Positions 28,174 through 36,203 of a stretch of 64,000 bases of DNA are shown here, in pieces. Within the stretch, counting starts at the first letter, position 1; the number at the start of each line of letters is the position of its first letter. This DNA is from Halobacillus hunanensis. Lineage in GTDB: Bacteria > Bacillota > Bacilli > Bacillales > Halobacillaceae. The stretch covers positions 558,001-622,000 of the forward strand of contig NZ_FVZB01000006.1 of assembly GCF_900166655.1 (NCBI RefSeq), read 5' to 3'. Position numbers and translations under genes: made by a program. Below the pieces are notes generated by a model, which was not told the origin of the DNA, made no database searches, and saw only the letters and a program-made list of their open reading frames with translations.

Positions 28174-28572
28174 TTATGAAGGGAGGTTTAGCTGCCACGA
28201 CACGCCAAAACGGTCATTTACCCAGCCAAACTTCTTACTAAAACCATAATCATCAATAGGCATTAGTGCTTCTCCATCTTCTAAGAGTTTCTTATAAAGA
28301 CTCTCAATCTCTTCGTCAGAATCACAGGTTAGAAAGATTGAGAAAGAAGGAGTGAACGTGAACTGATGTGTCACATTACTGTCAATGCACATGAATTCTT
28401 GCCCCTTTAAAGAAAATGTCGCCTGCATGACTGTTCCTTCATCCCCCGATTCATTTGCTCCATATCTAGTGATGCTTGTAATGTCCGAATCCTCAATAAG
28501 GGATATGTAATAATTCATTGCTTCTTCTGCCTTACCATCTTGAAACATTAAGAATGGTGTAACTTTTTCCAT
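28174..28572 (-). CDS. VOC superfamily protein, PhnB-like
   Basis: This 132-residue protein of the glyoxalase/bleomycin-resistance fold has the PhnB (3-demethylubiquinone methyltransferase-like) signatures: VTPFLMFQDGKAEEAMNYY, FMCIDSN, and FGWVNDRFGVSWQLN at the end. PhnB-like proteins have no established reaction. It is monocistronic, and its start has a weak GAAAGGATTG site upstream. Confidence 0.85.
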   Translation of the reverse strand: MEKVTPFLMFQDGKAEEAMNYYISLIEDSDITSITRYGANESGDEGTVMQATFSLKGQEFMCIDSNVTHQFTFTPSFSIFLTCDSDEEIESLYKKLLEDGEALMPIDDYGFSKKFGWVNDRFGVSWQLNLPS

Positions 28573-28740
28573 TATCGCTCAATCCTTTCTCATGTTTTCT
28601 CAAGTTTATCATATGTGACTGCTGAATTTTTTTAAAAAAGAATATTTGGACTGTCCTAATTTCCTCCTTCGCTCACTCGACTTTTTCCTCAAGGAAAATT
28701 TCTCCTTCGATGATATCCTATACAACTGGGAGGGATTCAT

Positions 28741-29940
28741 ATGAAGATCTTAATGATAAATTTCCCGGCCGAAGGGCATGTTAATCCAACGCTGGGAATG
28801 GTGGAAGGATTTACAAATCATGGGGACGAAGTGCATTATATCACGACTGAACAATTCAAAGAGCGATTGGAAGGTGTAGGTGCAGCTGTCCACCTTCAAA
28901 CTGACTGGCTGCAAATATACCCACCGGAGATAAATAGTGCGAAGGGATTAAATAATTTCTTAAAGGTCCATATTCAAACTTCATTAGATACACTACAAAT
29001 CACGGAAAAGCTAGCCAGAGATCACCATTTTGATTTCGTCTTCTTCGATCGATTCGGGGCTGGCGAATTGGTAAAAGATTACTTGGAAATTCCCGGTGTC
29101 TCCTCCTCTGCTTCATTTTTAATGCCGGAGACGGTAATGAAGCAATTGCCTTTACATCCTGATTCTGAGGTTCCTTTTCAGCTCGATGAGGAAACCACGA
29201 GCATGCTGCAGGCGTTGAAGGATAGGTACGGCGTCCAGCCGAACAGCCTTCTTCAGTTCATGACGAATACAGGGGACCTGCAAATCGTCTATACGAGTCA
29301 GTATTTCCAACCGAATAGTGAACAATTCGGGGAAGAGAATTTGTTCATCGGACCGAGCTTTCCTGAACGAAAAGGGAGTCAGGGTTTTCCAATCGAGGAG
29401 CTAAAAGACGAAAAGCTGCTCTATATCTCGATGGGCACGGTTCTGGATAACCAGGAAGAGTTTATCAATATGTGCATAGAAGCTTTTATGAATTTTAACG
29501 GAATCGTTGTCATCTCTATAGGAAAAGCTGATTCAGCAAAACTTAAAGCTGCACCAGCTCACATATGGCTTAGACGTTATGTGCCCCAGCTCGAGGTATT
29601 GGAGAAAGCAGATGTTTTCATCACTCATGGAGGAATGAACAGTGTGAATGAAGCCATCCACTACCATGTTCCGATGGTAGTTATTCCTCATGATAAAGAT
29701 CAGCCGTTGGTCGCTTCACGACTGACGGAATTAGGGGCGGGCTACTGCTTATCCAAAGACTCTCTTACCGCTGCTAAGCTTCTTTTTGCCGTGGAAGAAG
29801 TCTTAGAAAAAGAAAAGTATATGGAGGGCATCCATAAGATTGATGAAAGTTTCAAAGCAAGCGGCGGCGTTCCAAAAGCTATAAAAATAGTAAAAAACTA
29901 TCTATCGTCGGGCTTTGAGAACGAATACGAAACACACTAA
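28741..29940 (+). CDS. MGT-family UDP-glycosyltransferase (YjiC-like)
   Basis: This 399-residue GT1-fold glycosyltransferase belongs to the macrolide-glycosyltransferase family. The N-terminal acceptor domain starts ILMINFPAEGHVNPTLGM, with the catalytic histidine of that motif. The C-terminal donor domain carries VFITHGGMNSVNEAIHY and IPHDKDQPLVASRL. The Bacillus relatives move glucose from UDP-glucose to small phenolics and macrolides, often protecting the cell. GGGAGG precedes the ATG by eight bases. The gene is monocistronic. Confidence 0.9.
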   Translation: MKILMINFPAEGHVNPTLGMVEGFTNHGDEVHYITTEQFKERLEGVGAAVHLQTDWLQIYPPEINSAKGLNNFLKVHIQTSLDTLQITEKLARDHHFDFVFFDRFGAGELVKDYLEIPGVSSSASFLMPETVMKQLPLHPDSEVPFQLDEETTSMLQALKDRYGVQPNSLLQFMTNTGDLQIVYTSQYFQPNSEQFGEENLFIGPSFPERKGSQGFPIEELKDEKLLYISMGTVLDNQEEFINMCIEAFMNFNGIVVISIGKADSAKLKAAPAHIWLRRYVPQLEVLEKADVFITHGGMNSVNEAIHYHVPMVVIPHDKDQPLVASRLTELGAGYCLSKDSLTAAKLLFAVEEVLEKEKYMEGIHKIDESFKASGGVPKAIKIVKNYLSSGFENEYETH

Positions 29941-30389
29941 GATAGTTTTGTGTTTGACACTTGATTGGTTACTCAACACGAAGAACGGCCATATATTTTT
30001 TACATAGGAGGACCTCAGAACTACCGATGAAACATTCATCGATGTATTTTTGAGGTCTTTTGTTTAGTAAAGTTTTCTAACACATTTTACTTATAAAGCG
30101 ATTGCCCCCTATTTTTCCTAAGATTAAGGAGAAAAACGGAAATGAATCAAGAGCTAAATAATTCTTTTCTCTCACAACACCCCAATAATCATGAATCTTT
30201 CGACCCGCTTTATATAGACACTCCTCTCATACCCATTACTTTCTTCTCTTTATCCAGTGAATCCTTTTACTTATTTTGTAATTTTTTGAGATATAAGCAA
30301 GGAATTTGAAGAAAAATTGCGAATAGTGTTACTTGGAAGGAATTACAGATTATTTCATTCTCTTTGTTCACAAAAAAGGAGGTATCACG
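29941..30389. other. Intergenic region between glycosyltransferase and fibre operon
   Basis: After the terminator at about 30010-30063 there is 320 bases of AT-rich DNA with no convincing gene. It must contain the promoter and control region of the matrix-fibre operon. I cannot pick a single operator. Confidence 0.5.
30010..30063 (+). terminator. Terminator of the glycosyltransferase gene
   Basis: GACCTCA and TGAGGTC close a long hairpin whose inner part pairs CGATGAA with TTCATCG. A T-rich tract follows. Confidence 0.75.
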
Positions 30390-30929
30390 ATTAAAAATAA
30401 GCAGGCAGAAACTTTTATACATAAGCACTGGCCTTCTATTCTGTGGGCGCAAATAGGCATGATCCTTTTGATTACACTGGTCTGTCTGATGAATGTAACC
30501 ACTCCAACAAATGCTTATTTCAATGATAAGGAAAAGGCATCAGGTACAATTACAGCCGCTGTATGGGAAGTTGAAGAGGAGAAAGCGGTACCAGTTGAGG
30601 AAGCTCAGAAAGAAACAACTGATTTAGATAACAAGCAAAAACCCACTGATAAAGATAAAAAACAGAATTCCACTGACAAAGAAGACGAGTCAAAGAATCA
30701 TGAACAAACAGAGTCAAAAGAGGATACCACGGCAGCCCCGGAGGAGCAGAAATCCCAAGCGGAAAAAGAAACAACAAAAGACGATGACACAGAAGAATCT
30801 ACTGATCATGAACCAGTCAGTGATCGTCAGTCTGAAAATAAGAACCAGGATGAAACGGACGAGGAAAAATTAAACGAGATAAACGATGAAGATAAAAAAC
30901 AAATGCGCAAAAGCGAGGCGAAAAAATGA
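30390..30929 (+). CDS. Short TapA-like fibre-nucleator protein, probable ATT start
   Basis: This is the first gene of a three-gene set with a SipW-type peptidase and a TasA-like protein, the order of Bacillus tapA-sipW-tasA. An AAAGGAGG site (to 30382) stands seven bases before ATT at 30390; no ATG, GTG or TTG is in a suitable place. The only longer start, TTG at 30333, lacks a binding site. The product is 179 residues: a membrane/signal helix (about 16-35), a SipW-type cleavage region TNAYFNDKEKASGTITAAVWE, then a very acidic Glu/Lys/Gln/Asp tail. The globular middle of B. subtilis TapA (253 residues) is missing. The stop overlaps the next ATG. Confidence 0.72.
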   Translation: MKNKQAETFIHKHWPSILWAQIGMILLITLVCLMNVTTPTNAYFNDKEKASGTITAAVWEVEEEKAVPVEEAQKETTDLDNKQKPTDKDKKQNSTDKEDESKNHEQTESKEDTTAAPEEQKSQAEKETTKDDDTEESTDHEPVSDRQSENKNQDETDEEKLNEINDEDKKQMRKSEAKK

Positions 30930-31504
30930 CATTCCGGGCACTTAAAAAATGGCTAAGCGGCGCAGTAACCACGCTTTTATTTATCCTATTAATTACTATG
31001 ACGTTTCTTGTGATCTCTTCAAAGGTTTCTGGCAGTGAACCTGGCCTGTTTGGTTATCAATTAAAGACAGTTTTATCAGGTTCGATGGAGCCGACTTTTC
31101 AAACTGGATCGATCATTGCCGTTAAACCCGTTAAAAATCCATCTCAATTACAAAAAGGTGACGTGATTACTTTTAAAATTGACAAAGCCACAACCGTCAC
31201 TCACCGAATCTACGATGTTAAGGGTACAGATAGCCAGCCCGTATTTATTACAAAGGGGGACAACAACGATCATCAGGATTCAAAACCTGTTCTTCCTGAA
31301 AATGTTGAAGCTGTTTATACCGGATTTACCATTCCCTTTGCAGGCTATTTGATTCACTTTGCTCAATCGAAAGCTGGCAGCGCACTTCTAGTAGTCCTGC
31401 CGGGAATTCTACTCATTGTCTATTCGGTCATCATGATTTGGAAAGCTTTTAAAGAAATCGATGAGCCAAAGAATAAAGAAAACACATCTACAACTGACGC
31501 TTGA
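30926..31504 (+). CDS. SipW-like ER-type signal peptidase I
   Basis: This 192-residue membrane protease has helices at about 12-32 and 158-178. The serine nucleophile is in SGSMEPTF (Ser53), and a histidine (TVTHRIYD, His93) stands where bacterial signal peptidases have lysine, the mark of the archaeal/ER type to which SipW belongs. GDNNDHQD gives the acidic site. In Bacillus, SipW processes TasA and TapA, the two proteins encoded on either side here. Its ATG overlaps the tapA-like stop codon (ATGA). Confidence 0.93.
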   Translation: MTFRALKKWLSGAVTTLLFILLITMTFLVISSKVSGSEPGLFGYQLKTVLSGSMEPTFQTGSIIAVKPVKNPSQLQKGDVITFKIDKATTVTHRIYDVKGTDSQPVFITKGDNNDHQDSKPVLPENVEAVYTGFTIPFAGYLIHFAQSKAGSALLVVLPGILLIVYSVIMIWKAFKEIDEPKNKENTSTTDA

Positions 31505-31507
31505 AAT

Positions 31508-31559
31508 CCTCATAATGAGGTTCAAAATATTAAAACATTACCTATTCCAAGAATAGGTA
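31508..31559 (+). promoter_or_regulatory. Two hairpins between sipW-like and tasA-like genes
   Basis: CCTCAT/ATGAGG lies just after the stop codon. TACCTATTC and GAATAGGTA form a perfect 9-bp stem ending two bases before the AAAGGGG ribosome binding site of the tasA-like gene. Neither is followed by a T-run, so they look like mRNA stabilising or processing structures rather than terminators. Confidence 0.55.
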
Positions 31560-31571
31560 GAAAAGGGGTAT

Positions 31572-32168
31572 GTGAAAGTAATGGGTATTAAAAAGAAGCT
31601 AGGTTTGGGTCTTGCATCCGCAGCACTTGGGTTATCATTAGTAGGAGGCGGAACGTATGCGTACTTCAGTGATCAAGAAGTAACCAACAATACATTCGCA
31701 GCTGGAACTCTGGATCTTTCAACAAGTGAAGCAAATATTATTGATTTGGATAGCATGAAGCCGGGCGACACGGTGATTCGAGAGTTCAGCTTAAGCAACA
31801 TAGGTAACCTTGATATGAGCGAGATTCTCTTGAATACCAAATATAGTGTTACAGACGTTAAAGGAGATAATACAGGTGATTTTGGCGAACAGATTGAATT
31901 GAGTTTCCTTATTAATGACACGAAAGATTATACCGTTGTCTATGAAACCACATTAGCCGAGCTTTCCCGGGAATCTCTTAACCTGGTAAAAGCCAATGTA
32001 ATTGATCCAGAAGTTGATGGACATGGAGCTGGATTAGAAGCTGGTGACTCAAACTTATTTGCTGTAAAATTTGAATTCGTTGACAGTGGAGAACCACAAA
32101 ATCAATACCAGGGAGATTCTATCAACCTTAAATGGATATTTAATGCCAAGCAGCAAACCGACGAATAA
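31572..32168 (+). CDS. TasA/CalY-family amyloid-like matrix fibre protein
   Basis: This protein of 198 residues from GTG 31572 (or 195 from ATG 31581; the spacing to AAAGGGG fits neither perfectly) has a SipW-type signal LGLSLVGGGTYAYFSDQE. Next come NNTFAAGTLDLS, PGDTVIREFSLSNIGNLDM and a C-terminal INLKWIFNA strand, all typical of the camelysin/TasA fold. Its length is nearer to CalY (about 197) than to B. subtilis TasA (261). It would form extracellular fibres of the biofilm matrix after SipW processing. It is the last gene, with a strong terminator 100 bases on. Confidence 0.92.
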   Translation: MKVMGIKKKLGLGLASAALGLSLVGGGTYAYFSDQEVTNNTFAAGTLDLSTSEANIIDLDSMKPGDTVIREFSLSNIGNLDMSEILLNTKYSVTDVKGDNTGDFGEQIELSFLINDTKDYTVVYETTLAELSRESLNLVKANVIDPEVDGHGAGLEAGDSNLFAVKFEFVDSGEPQNQYQGDSINLKWIFNAKQQTDE

Positions 32169-32270
32169 ATTTCCTGAAATGATTTAGGTTCCTTATAAGC
32201 TAACTCAATAGAGTAACGAGTCAGCAAACATCATGATCGTTTTTACATACTTTTGGTAAATTATCAACAT

Positions 32271-32310
32271 AAAAAAGGGCAATCTGATTTTTTCAGAATT
32301 GCCCTTTTTT
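32271..32310. terminator. Bidirectional terminator after the fibre operon
   Basis: AAAAAGGGCAAT and ATTGCCCTTTTT form the stem with extra pairing CTGA/TCAG inside. Six T residues end both strands. It faces the broken membrane-protein gene on the minus strand. Confidence 0.9.
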
Positions 32311-32350
32311 AACTTACTGTGTAACAACCCTCCAATATCTAGCAACAGAT

Positions 32351-32650
32351 TTAATTTATTATAAGACTGATGATAGCGAGAATAGAAAGTAATGTACCCA
32401 ATAACCACTCGTGAAAATAAGCTTTTGACTGCTTGTCTCCCTTCCATTCTTCAATTCCCCTTAACAAAAAGATGCCGCCAAATAATAAGATCATTGGATT
32501 AGGGCTTACACTCTGAAAATTAGCCTGCAAAAAGATAGATAAAATAATAAGCAGGTAGATTATAGATTCTATTGCTATGTATATTTTTTTCCTGCCCTCA
32601 TCTAATAATCCCTTATGTTTAATCTTGAATCGCTTAGCACATTTTGGTAA
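32351..32650 (-). pseudogene. 5'-damaged small membrane protein, DUF4181-like
   Basis: On the minus strand a coding-like frame of about 99 codons runs from just after an in-frame TAA (32651-32653) to a stop at 32351, without a usable start codon at its head. It reads KGLLDEGRKKIYIAIESI, a hydrophobic helix, then PMILLFGGIFLLRGIEEWK and a final helix ending LAIISLIIN. The helix-Arg-Glu-Trp pattern reminds me of DUF4181 proteins, which have an N-terminal helix that is missing here. Upstream is a run of eight C. I read it as a truncated or frameshifted gene; the family name is tentative. Confidence 0.5.
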
Positions 32651-32867
32651 TTATCACTATGTAAAAAAGCTCTTTCTTTTATCCTGTTCCCCCCCCTTAT
32701 TTTAAAAATTATCCCAATTATTGGAGGAGTATAATGAACTTTTTCAATATCATTGTTTGACAGCGCTGAGTATAATCATTTGGAAATAAATTTAATGAAC
32801 TAGGGCAAAGTAAGTGGTATAGATAATTTTCGGAGATTCTTCTAAATATCACGTTAAGGAGAGAGAG

Positions 32868-33632
32868 ATGGAATCTATTTGGATAGAGTACGCATGGACA
32901 TTATTAATATTAATCGGTCTGGAAGGAATTTTATCTGCTGATAATGCACTCGTTATTGCGGTAATCGCCAAGCATTTACCTGATGAGCAAAAGAAGCGGG
33001 CCATCAATTATGGTATTTTAGGGGCGTTTGTTTTTCGCTTTGCTTCGATTTTTCTCATCTCATTTCTGGCAAATGTTTGGCAGGTTCAGGCAATCGGTGC
33101 GGTGTATCTAATTTACATTGGGGCCAAGCATGTATATAAGGAGTACTTACGTTCGAATGATGAGCAAAAAGAAGATCGCACTGACAAGAAAAAAGCCGGT
33201 TTTTGGCCGACAGTAGCACAAATTGGCCTGGCTGATATTGCCTTTGCGATTGACTCGGTCCTTGCGGCTGTTGCTCTTGCTGTCACATTGCCGGAAACAA
33301 ACCTGCCTCAATTTGGCGGCTTAGATGGCGGACAATTTGCGATTATCGTTGCCGGTACTGTAGCAGGATTAGTTTTAATAAAATTCGCAGCCGACTGGTT
33401 TGTGAAACTTCTCGACAAACGTCCTGGTTTAGAAACCGTAGCTTTCCTTATCGTTGCATGGGTCGGCGTCAAATTGGCAGTGATTACACTTTCCCATGAA
33501 AACGTTGGGATATTACCTCATTCATTCCCCCATAGTACGGTCTGGACCATTATTTTCTGGGGTGTACTCATTGGTATCGCTGTAATTGGATGGTTTTTTT
33601 CAGGAAAAGGCTCCTCGGAGAAAGAGGCTTAA
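32868..33632 (+). CDS. TerC-family membrane protein (YkoY/YceF type)
   Basis: This 254-residue seven-helix protein has the TerC signatures EGILSADNALVIAVIAKHLP and ADIAFAIDSVLAAVALA with intramembrane acidic residues. Length fits Bacillus YceF/YkoY (about 257-268), which export manganese to metalate secreted enzymes. GGAGAGAGAG precedes the ATG. I saw no yybP-ykoY riboswitch upstream. It is monocistronic, ending at a bidirectional terminator. Confidence 0.9.
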   Translation: MESIWIEYAWTLLILIGLEGILSADNALVIAVIAKHLPDEQKKRAINYGILGAFVFRFASIFLISFLANVWQVQAIGAVYLIYIGAKHVYKEYLRSNDEQKEDRTDKKKAGFWPTVAQIGLADIAFAIDSVLAAVALAVTLPETNLPQFGGLDGGQFAIIVAGTVAGLVLIKFAADWFVKLLDKRPGLETVAFLIVAWVGVKLAVITLSHENVGILPHSFPHSTVWTIIFWGVLIGIAVIGWFFSGKGSSEKEA

Positions 33633-33699
33633 AGACGGGGACATTTTATGGTTTCAGTCAATGACGTTCCGAACAAACCACAATTTTAGACACAAACAC

Positions 33700-33741
33700 A
33701 CTTATCCCACTTGATAAAGTATCAAGTGGGATAAGATTTTC
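33700..33741. terminator. Bidirectional terminator between terC-like and CMD genes
   Basis: Two perfect 15-base arms (CTTATCCCACTTGAT and its complement) flank five bases. It is followed by TTTTCTTT on the plus strand. Confidence 0.9.
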
Positions 33742-33742
33742 T

Positions 33743-34399
33743 TTATTCATCAAAAGCATTTAAGGCGTTCACACCGTGAGCAAGCGCCGAACCTGCTTTT
33801 AGGGCAGTCGCAACCATGATCGCTTCGGCAATTTCCTCTTTACCTGCCCCCTGCTTTTTCGCTCCATTTGTATGGATTCCTATACAGTAAGGACATCCTG
33901 TCGTATGAGCAACCGCGAGAGCAATCAATTCCTTCTCCATTGCTCCGATTAAACCAGGCTTCATCGCTTGCTTATCAAAATCAACAAATGCTTTAAAAGC
34001 ATCACCGTTCAATTCAGAGAATTCTTTCAGCCTTTTAAAGTATTCTTTACGGTAAAGTTCCTCTTGTCCATTTCCGTCATAGGCATTTAGTGCGTTTACC
34101 CCGTGGGCCATCGCAGAGCCGGCCTTCAAGGTTGTGGCTATCATAATCGCTTCAGCAACTTCCTCTTTGGAAGCCTCTTGTTTTTTCACATTTTTCACAT
34201 GAAGGTCAATGCAGTACGGACAGCCGGTCGTGTGGGCAACAGCCACAGCGATTAACTCTTTTACCTTTGCCGAGAGCTTTCCCGCAGCTAAAGCCTTTTT
34301 GTCAAAATCCCCAAAGGCGCGAAAGGCATCAGGTGCAAGTTGTTCGAACTCTCCAAGTCGTTTGAAATTTGATTGTTGATACAAGACATCTTGACTCAT
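33743..34399 (-). CDS. Tandem carboxymuconolactone decarboxylase/AhpD-like protein
   Basis: This 218-residue protein is made of two copies of one AhpD-like domain (about 1-108 and 112-218). The halves share KELIAVAVAHTTGCPYC against KELIALAVAHTTGCPYC and KAGSAMAHGVNALNA against KAGSALAHGVNALNA. Each keeps the CxxC pair and the following histidine of alkylhydroperoxidase-type enzymes. It probably acts as a thiol-dependent peroxidase or reductase in the cytoplasm. It is divergent from the flavohaemoglobin gene, so a nitrosative/oxidative stress context is plausible. Confidence 0.9.
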   Translation of the reverse strand: MSQDVLYQQSNFKRLGEFEQLAPDAFRAFGDFDKKALAAGKLSAKVKELIAVAVAHTTGCPYCIDLHVKNVKKQEASKEEVAEAIMIATTLKAGSAMAHGVNALNAYDGNGQEELYRKEYFKRLKEFSELNGDAFKAFVDFDKQAMKPGLIGAMEKELIALAVAHTTGCPYCIGIHTNGAKKQGAGKEEIAEAIMVATALKAGSALAHGVNALNAFDE

Positions 34400-34615
34400 G
34401 ATTTCCCCTCCAATAATTTTCTGAAAAGATTTACTTCTCGTTCAAGAATACTACCAACCATTTCAAGTGACAAATTAAAGACCTTAAGTTGAGGCTGTCT
34501 TCTGATGTCAGCCAAATTTATGATGCATGAAGCAGTAAGCCATAAAAACTTTATCATTTCCTTTGCACTCTTTCTTCTTTGCTGATTTTTCCTGTGAAAT
34601 TGTGAACGTTTTTTA

Positions 34616-34638
34616 AAGATGTATTAATAATACTTCTT
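34616..34638. promoter_or_regulatory. NsrR-like operator before hmp
   Basis: Arms AAGATGTATT and AATACTTCTT form a 10-3-10 inverted repeat with one mismatch, about 80 bases before the start. It follows the form of published NsrR (nitric-oxide repressor) sites in Bacillales, which begin AAGATGTATT. Confidence 0.65.
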
Positions 34639-34718
34639 TTTGAATGAAATATGATTTAGCCTTTTAAGTGAGGGTAATAATAAAAAGGTCATCCTACTTA
34701 CATGGAAGGAGATTTTTT

Positions 34719-35939
34719 ATGCTAGACACAAAAACAATCGAAGTTGTCAAATCGACCGCTCCCGTATTGCAGGAGCACAGTCAGGAGATTGGAGAACGAT
34801 TTTATGAGTTGTTATTCTCGCGTGTTCCTGACTTGTACAACATGTTTAACCAAACAAACCAAAAACGCGGCATCCAGCAAGGTGCGCTGGCGTACGGCGT
34901 GTATTTAGCTGGAGCTAACATTGACAATCTTGAAGAAATTCAATCTATGGTGGAGAGAGTGACCGAAAAGCACCGGGCGTTAGGGGTTCACCCTGATCAG
35001 TACCCGATTGTCGGAGAAACGTTACTTCAAGCTGTGAAGGATGTGCTTGGAGATGCGGCGACAGACGAGGTCATAAGGGCTTGGGAAGAAGCCTATCAAG
35101 CCATTGCCGACATTTTCATTGATATAGAAGACAAGCTTTATCAAGAAACGGAAGAACAGCCAGGTGGATGGATCGGAAATCGGTCTTTTTATGTAGATAA
35201 AAAAGTGAAAGAAAGCGAAGTCATTACATCATTTTACTTAAAACCTGAAGATGGGACCACGATTCCCCCTTATCAGGCCGGGCAGTACCTTACTTTACAA
35301 GCCGATATCGAAGGTGAAAAATATTCCCATATGAGACACTATAGCTTGTCAGACGCTCCTAATGAGGAATATTACCGCATCAGTGTCAAACGCGAGGATC
35401 CTGAAAACGGTGCACCTGCCGGGATTGTTTCCAACTATCTTCATAACCAGGTTTCCGAAGGTGACTCATTAAAGATCGCCGCACCTGCAGGCGATTTTAC
35501 GATTTCATCCGAGAAGAAGCCCATTGTCTTATTGAGCGGAGGTGTCGGAATAACACCAATGATGAGTATGTTTAATACGTTGGTAGAAACAGATCCAGAC
35601 CGTGAAATCACGTTTATTCATGCAAATGCCAATAGTGAGGTACATGCGATGAAGGATCACGTCGAAGCACTAGCGGCGGAATATCCGAATGTCACCTCAT
35701 TCGTCTGCTACTCCGAACCAACGGAGCACGACCGCGCTGAAAATCGTTTTGATAAAGAGGGACTCATTGATTTGGACTGGCTACAAACCGTGCTTTCCGA
35801 TAACGAGAAAGACTTTTACTTTTGCGGCCCTCTTCCCTTTTTAAAAGCGATAAATAAGGCGCTTAAAGATTGGGGAGTTCCAGAAGAATACCGTACTTTT
35901 GAATTATTCAGCCCAATGAGCACGCTTGAAGAAAAATAA
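34719..35939 (+). CDS. hmp: Flavohaemoglobin, nitric oxide dioxygenase
   Basis: This 406-residue enzyme converts NO and O2 to nitrate using NAD(P)H. The globin domain covers about 1-140, with distal Tyr in GERFYELLF and proximal His in VTEKHRALGV. The FAD domain (about 150-260) shows RHYSLSD and GIVSNYLH. The NAD domain carries GGVGITPMMSM and FCGPLPF. The ATG at 34719 has GGAAGGAG eight bases upstream and aligns with the family; a longer frame does not. An NsrR-like palindrome stands upstream, fitting NO induction. Confidence 0.96.
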   Translation: MLDTKTIEVVKSTAPVLQEHSQEIGERFYELLFSRVPDLYNMFNQTNQKRGIQQGALAYGVYLAGANIDNLEEIQSMVERVTEKHRALGVHPDQYPIVGETLLQAVKDVLGDAATDEVIRAWEEAYQAIADIFIDIEDKLYQETEEQPGGWIGNRSFYVDKKVKESEVITSFYLKPEDGTTIPPYQAGQYLTLQADIEGEKYSHMRHYSLSDAPNEEYYRISVKREDPENGAPAGIVSNYLHNQVSEGDSLKIAAPAGDFTISSEKKPIVLLSGGVGITPMMSMFNTLVETDPDREITFIHANANSEVHAMKDHVEALAAEYPNVTSFVCYSEPTEHDRAENRFDKEGLIDLDWLQTVLSDNEKDFYFCGPLPFLKAINKALKDWGVPEEYRTFELFSPMSTLEEK

Positions 35940-35985
35940 ATGTTTTACCAAACATAAATGGCCATTAGGAGAGGAGAATATTCAA

Positions 35986-36141
35986 ATGGAAACAAAAGAA
36001 GACCCTAGGGCACTACGCTTAGAAAAAATGCTGCAGGATGCGCTCAAACCGATCACAACAAAATTGGAGCACCTCGAACAAGAAGTTGAATCGATGCGCA
36101 GAGAACAAAAAGAACTTAAAAAGATGTTAGAAGAAAAATAA
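35986..36141 (+). CDS. 51-residue coiled-coil protein downstream of hmp
   Basis: It starts at ATG 35986 behind AGGAGAGGAG, 47 bases after the hmp stop and before a shared terminator, so it is probably co-transcribed with hmp. The product is almost entirely charged helix: LRLEKMLQDALKPITTKLE, then heptads EHLEQEVESMRREQKELKKM. It has no cysteine or membrane segment. I know no function. Confidence 0.65.
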   Translation: METKEDPRALRLEKMLQDALKPITTKLEHLEQEVESMRREQKELKKMLEEK

Positions 36142-36162
36142 TTGTCGGACGTTGTGAGCGTC

Positions 36163-36202
36163 AAACCCGAACCGGGAGATTACCCTCCTGGTTCGAGTTT
36201 TT
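36163..36202 (+). terminator. Terminator of the hmp transcript
   Basis: AAACCCGAACCGGGAG pairs with CTCCTGGTTCGAGTTT (two G-T or mismatched positions) and five T residues follow. Confidence 0.8.
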
Positions 36203-36203
36203 G

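Noticed and set aside
32205-32447. Minus-strand frame of 80 codons
   Set aside because: It is a different frame of the broken membrane-protein gene, whose own frame shows membrane helices and is more convincing.
32700-32867. Possible yybP-ykoY manganese riboswitch before the TerC-family gene
   Set aside because: TerC homologues in Bacillus have one, but I cannot find its conserved core sequences here.
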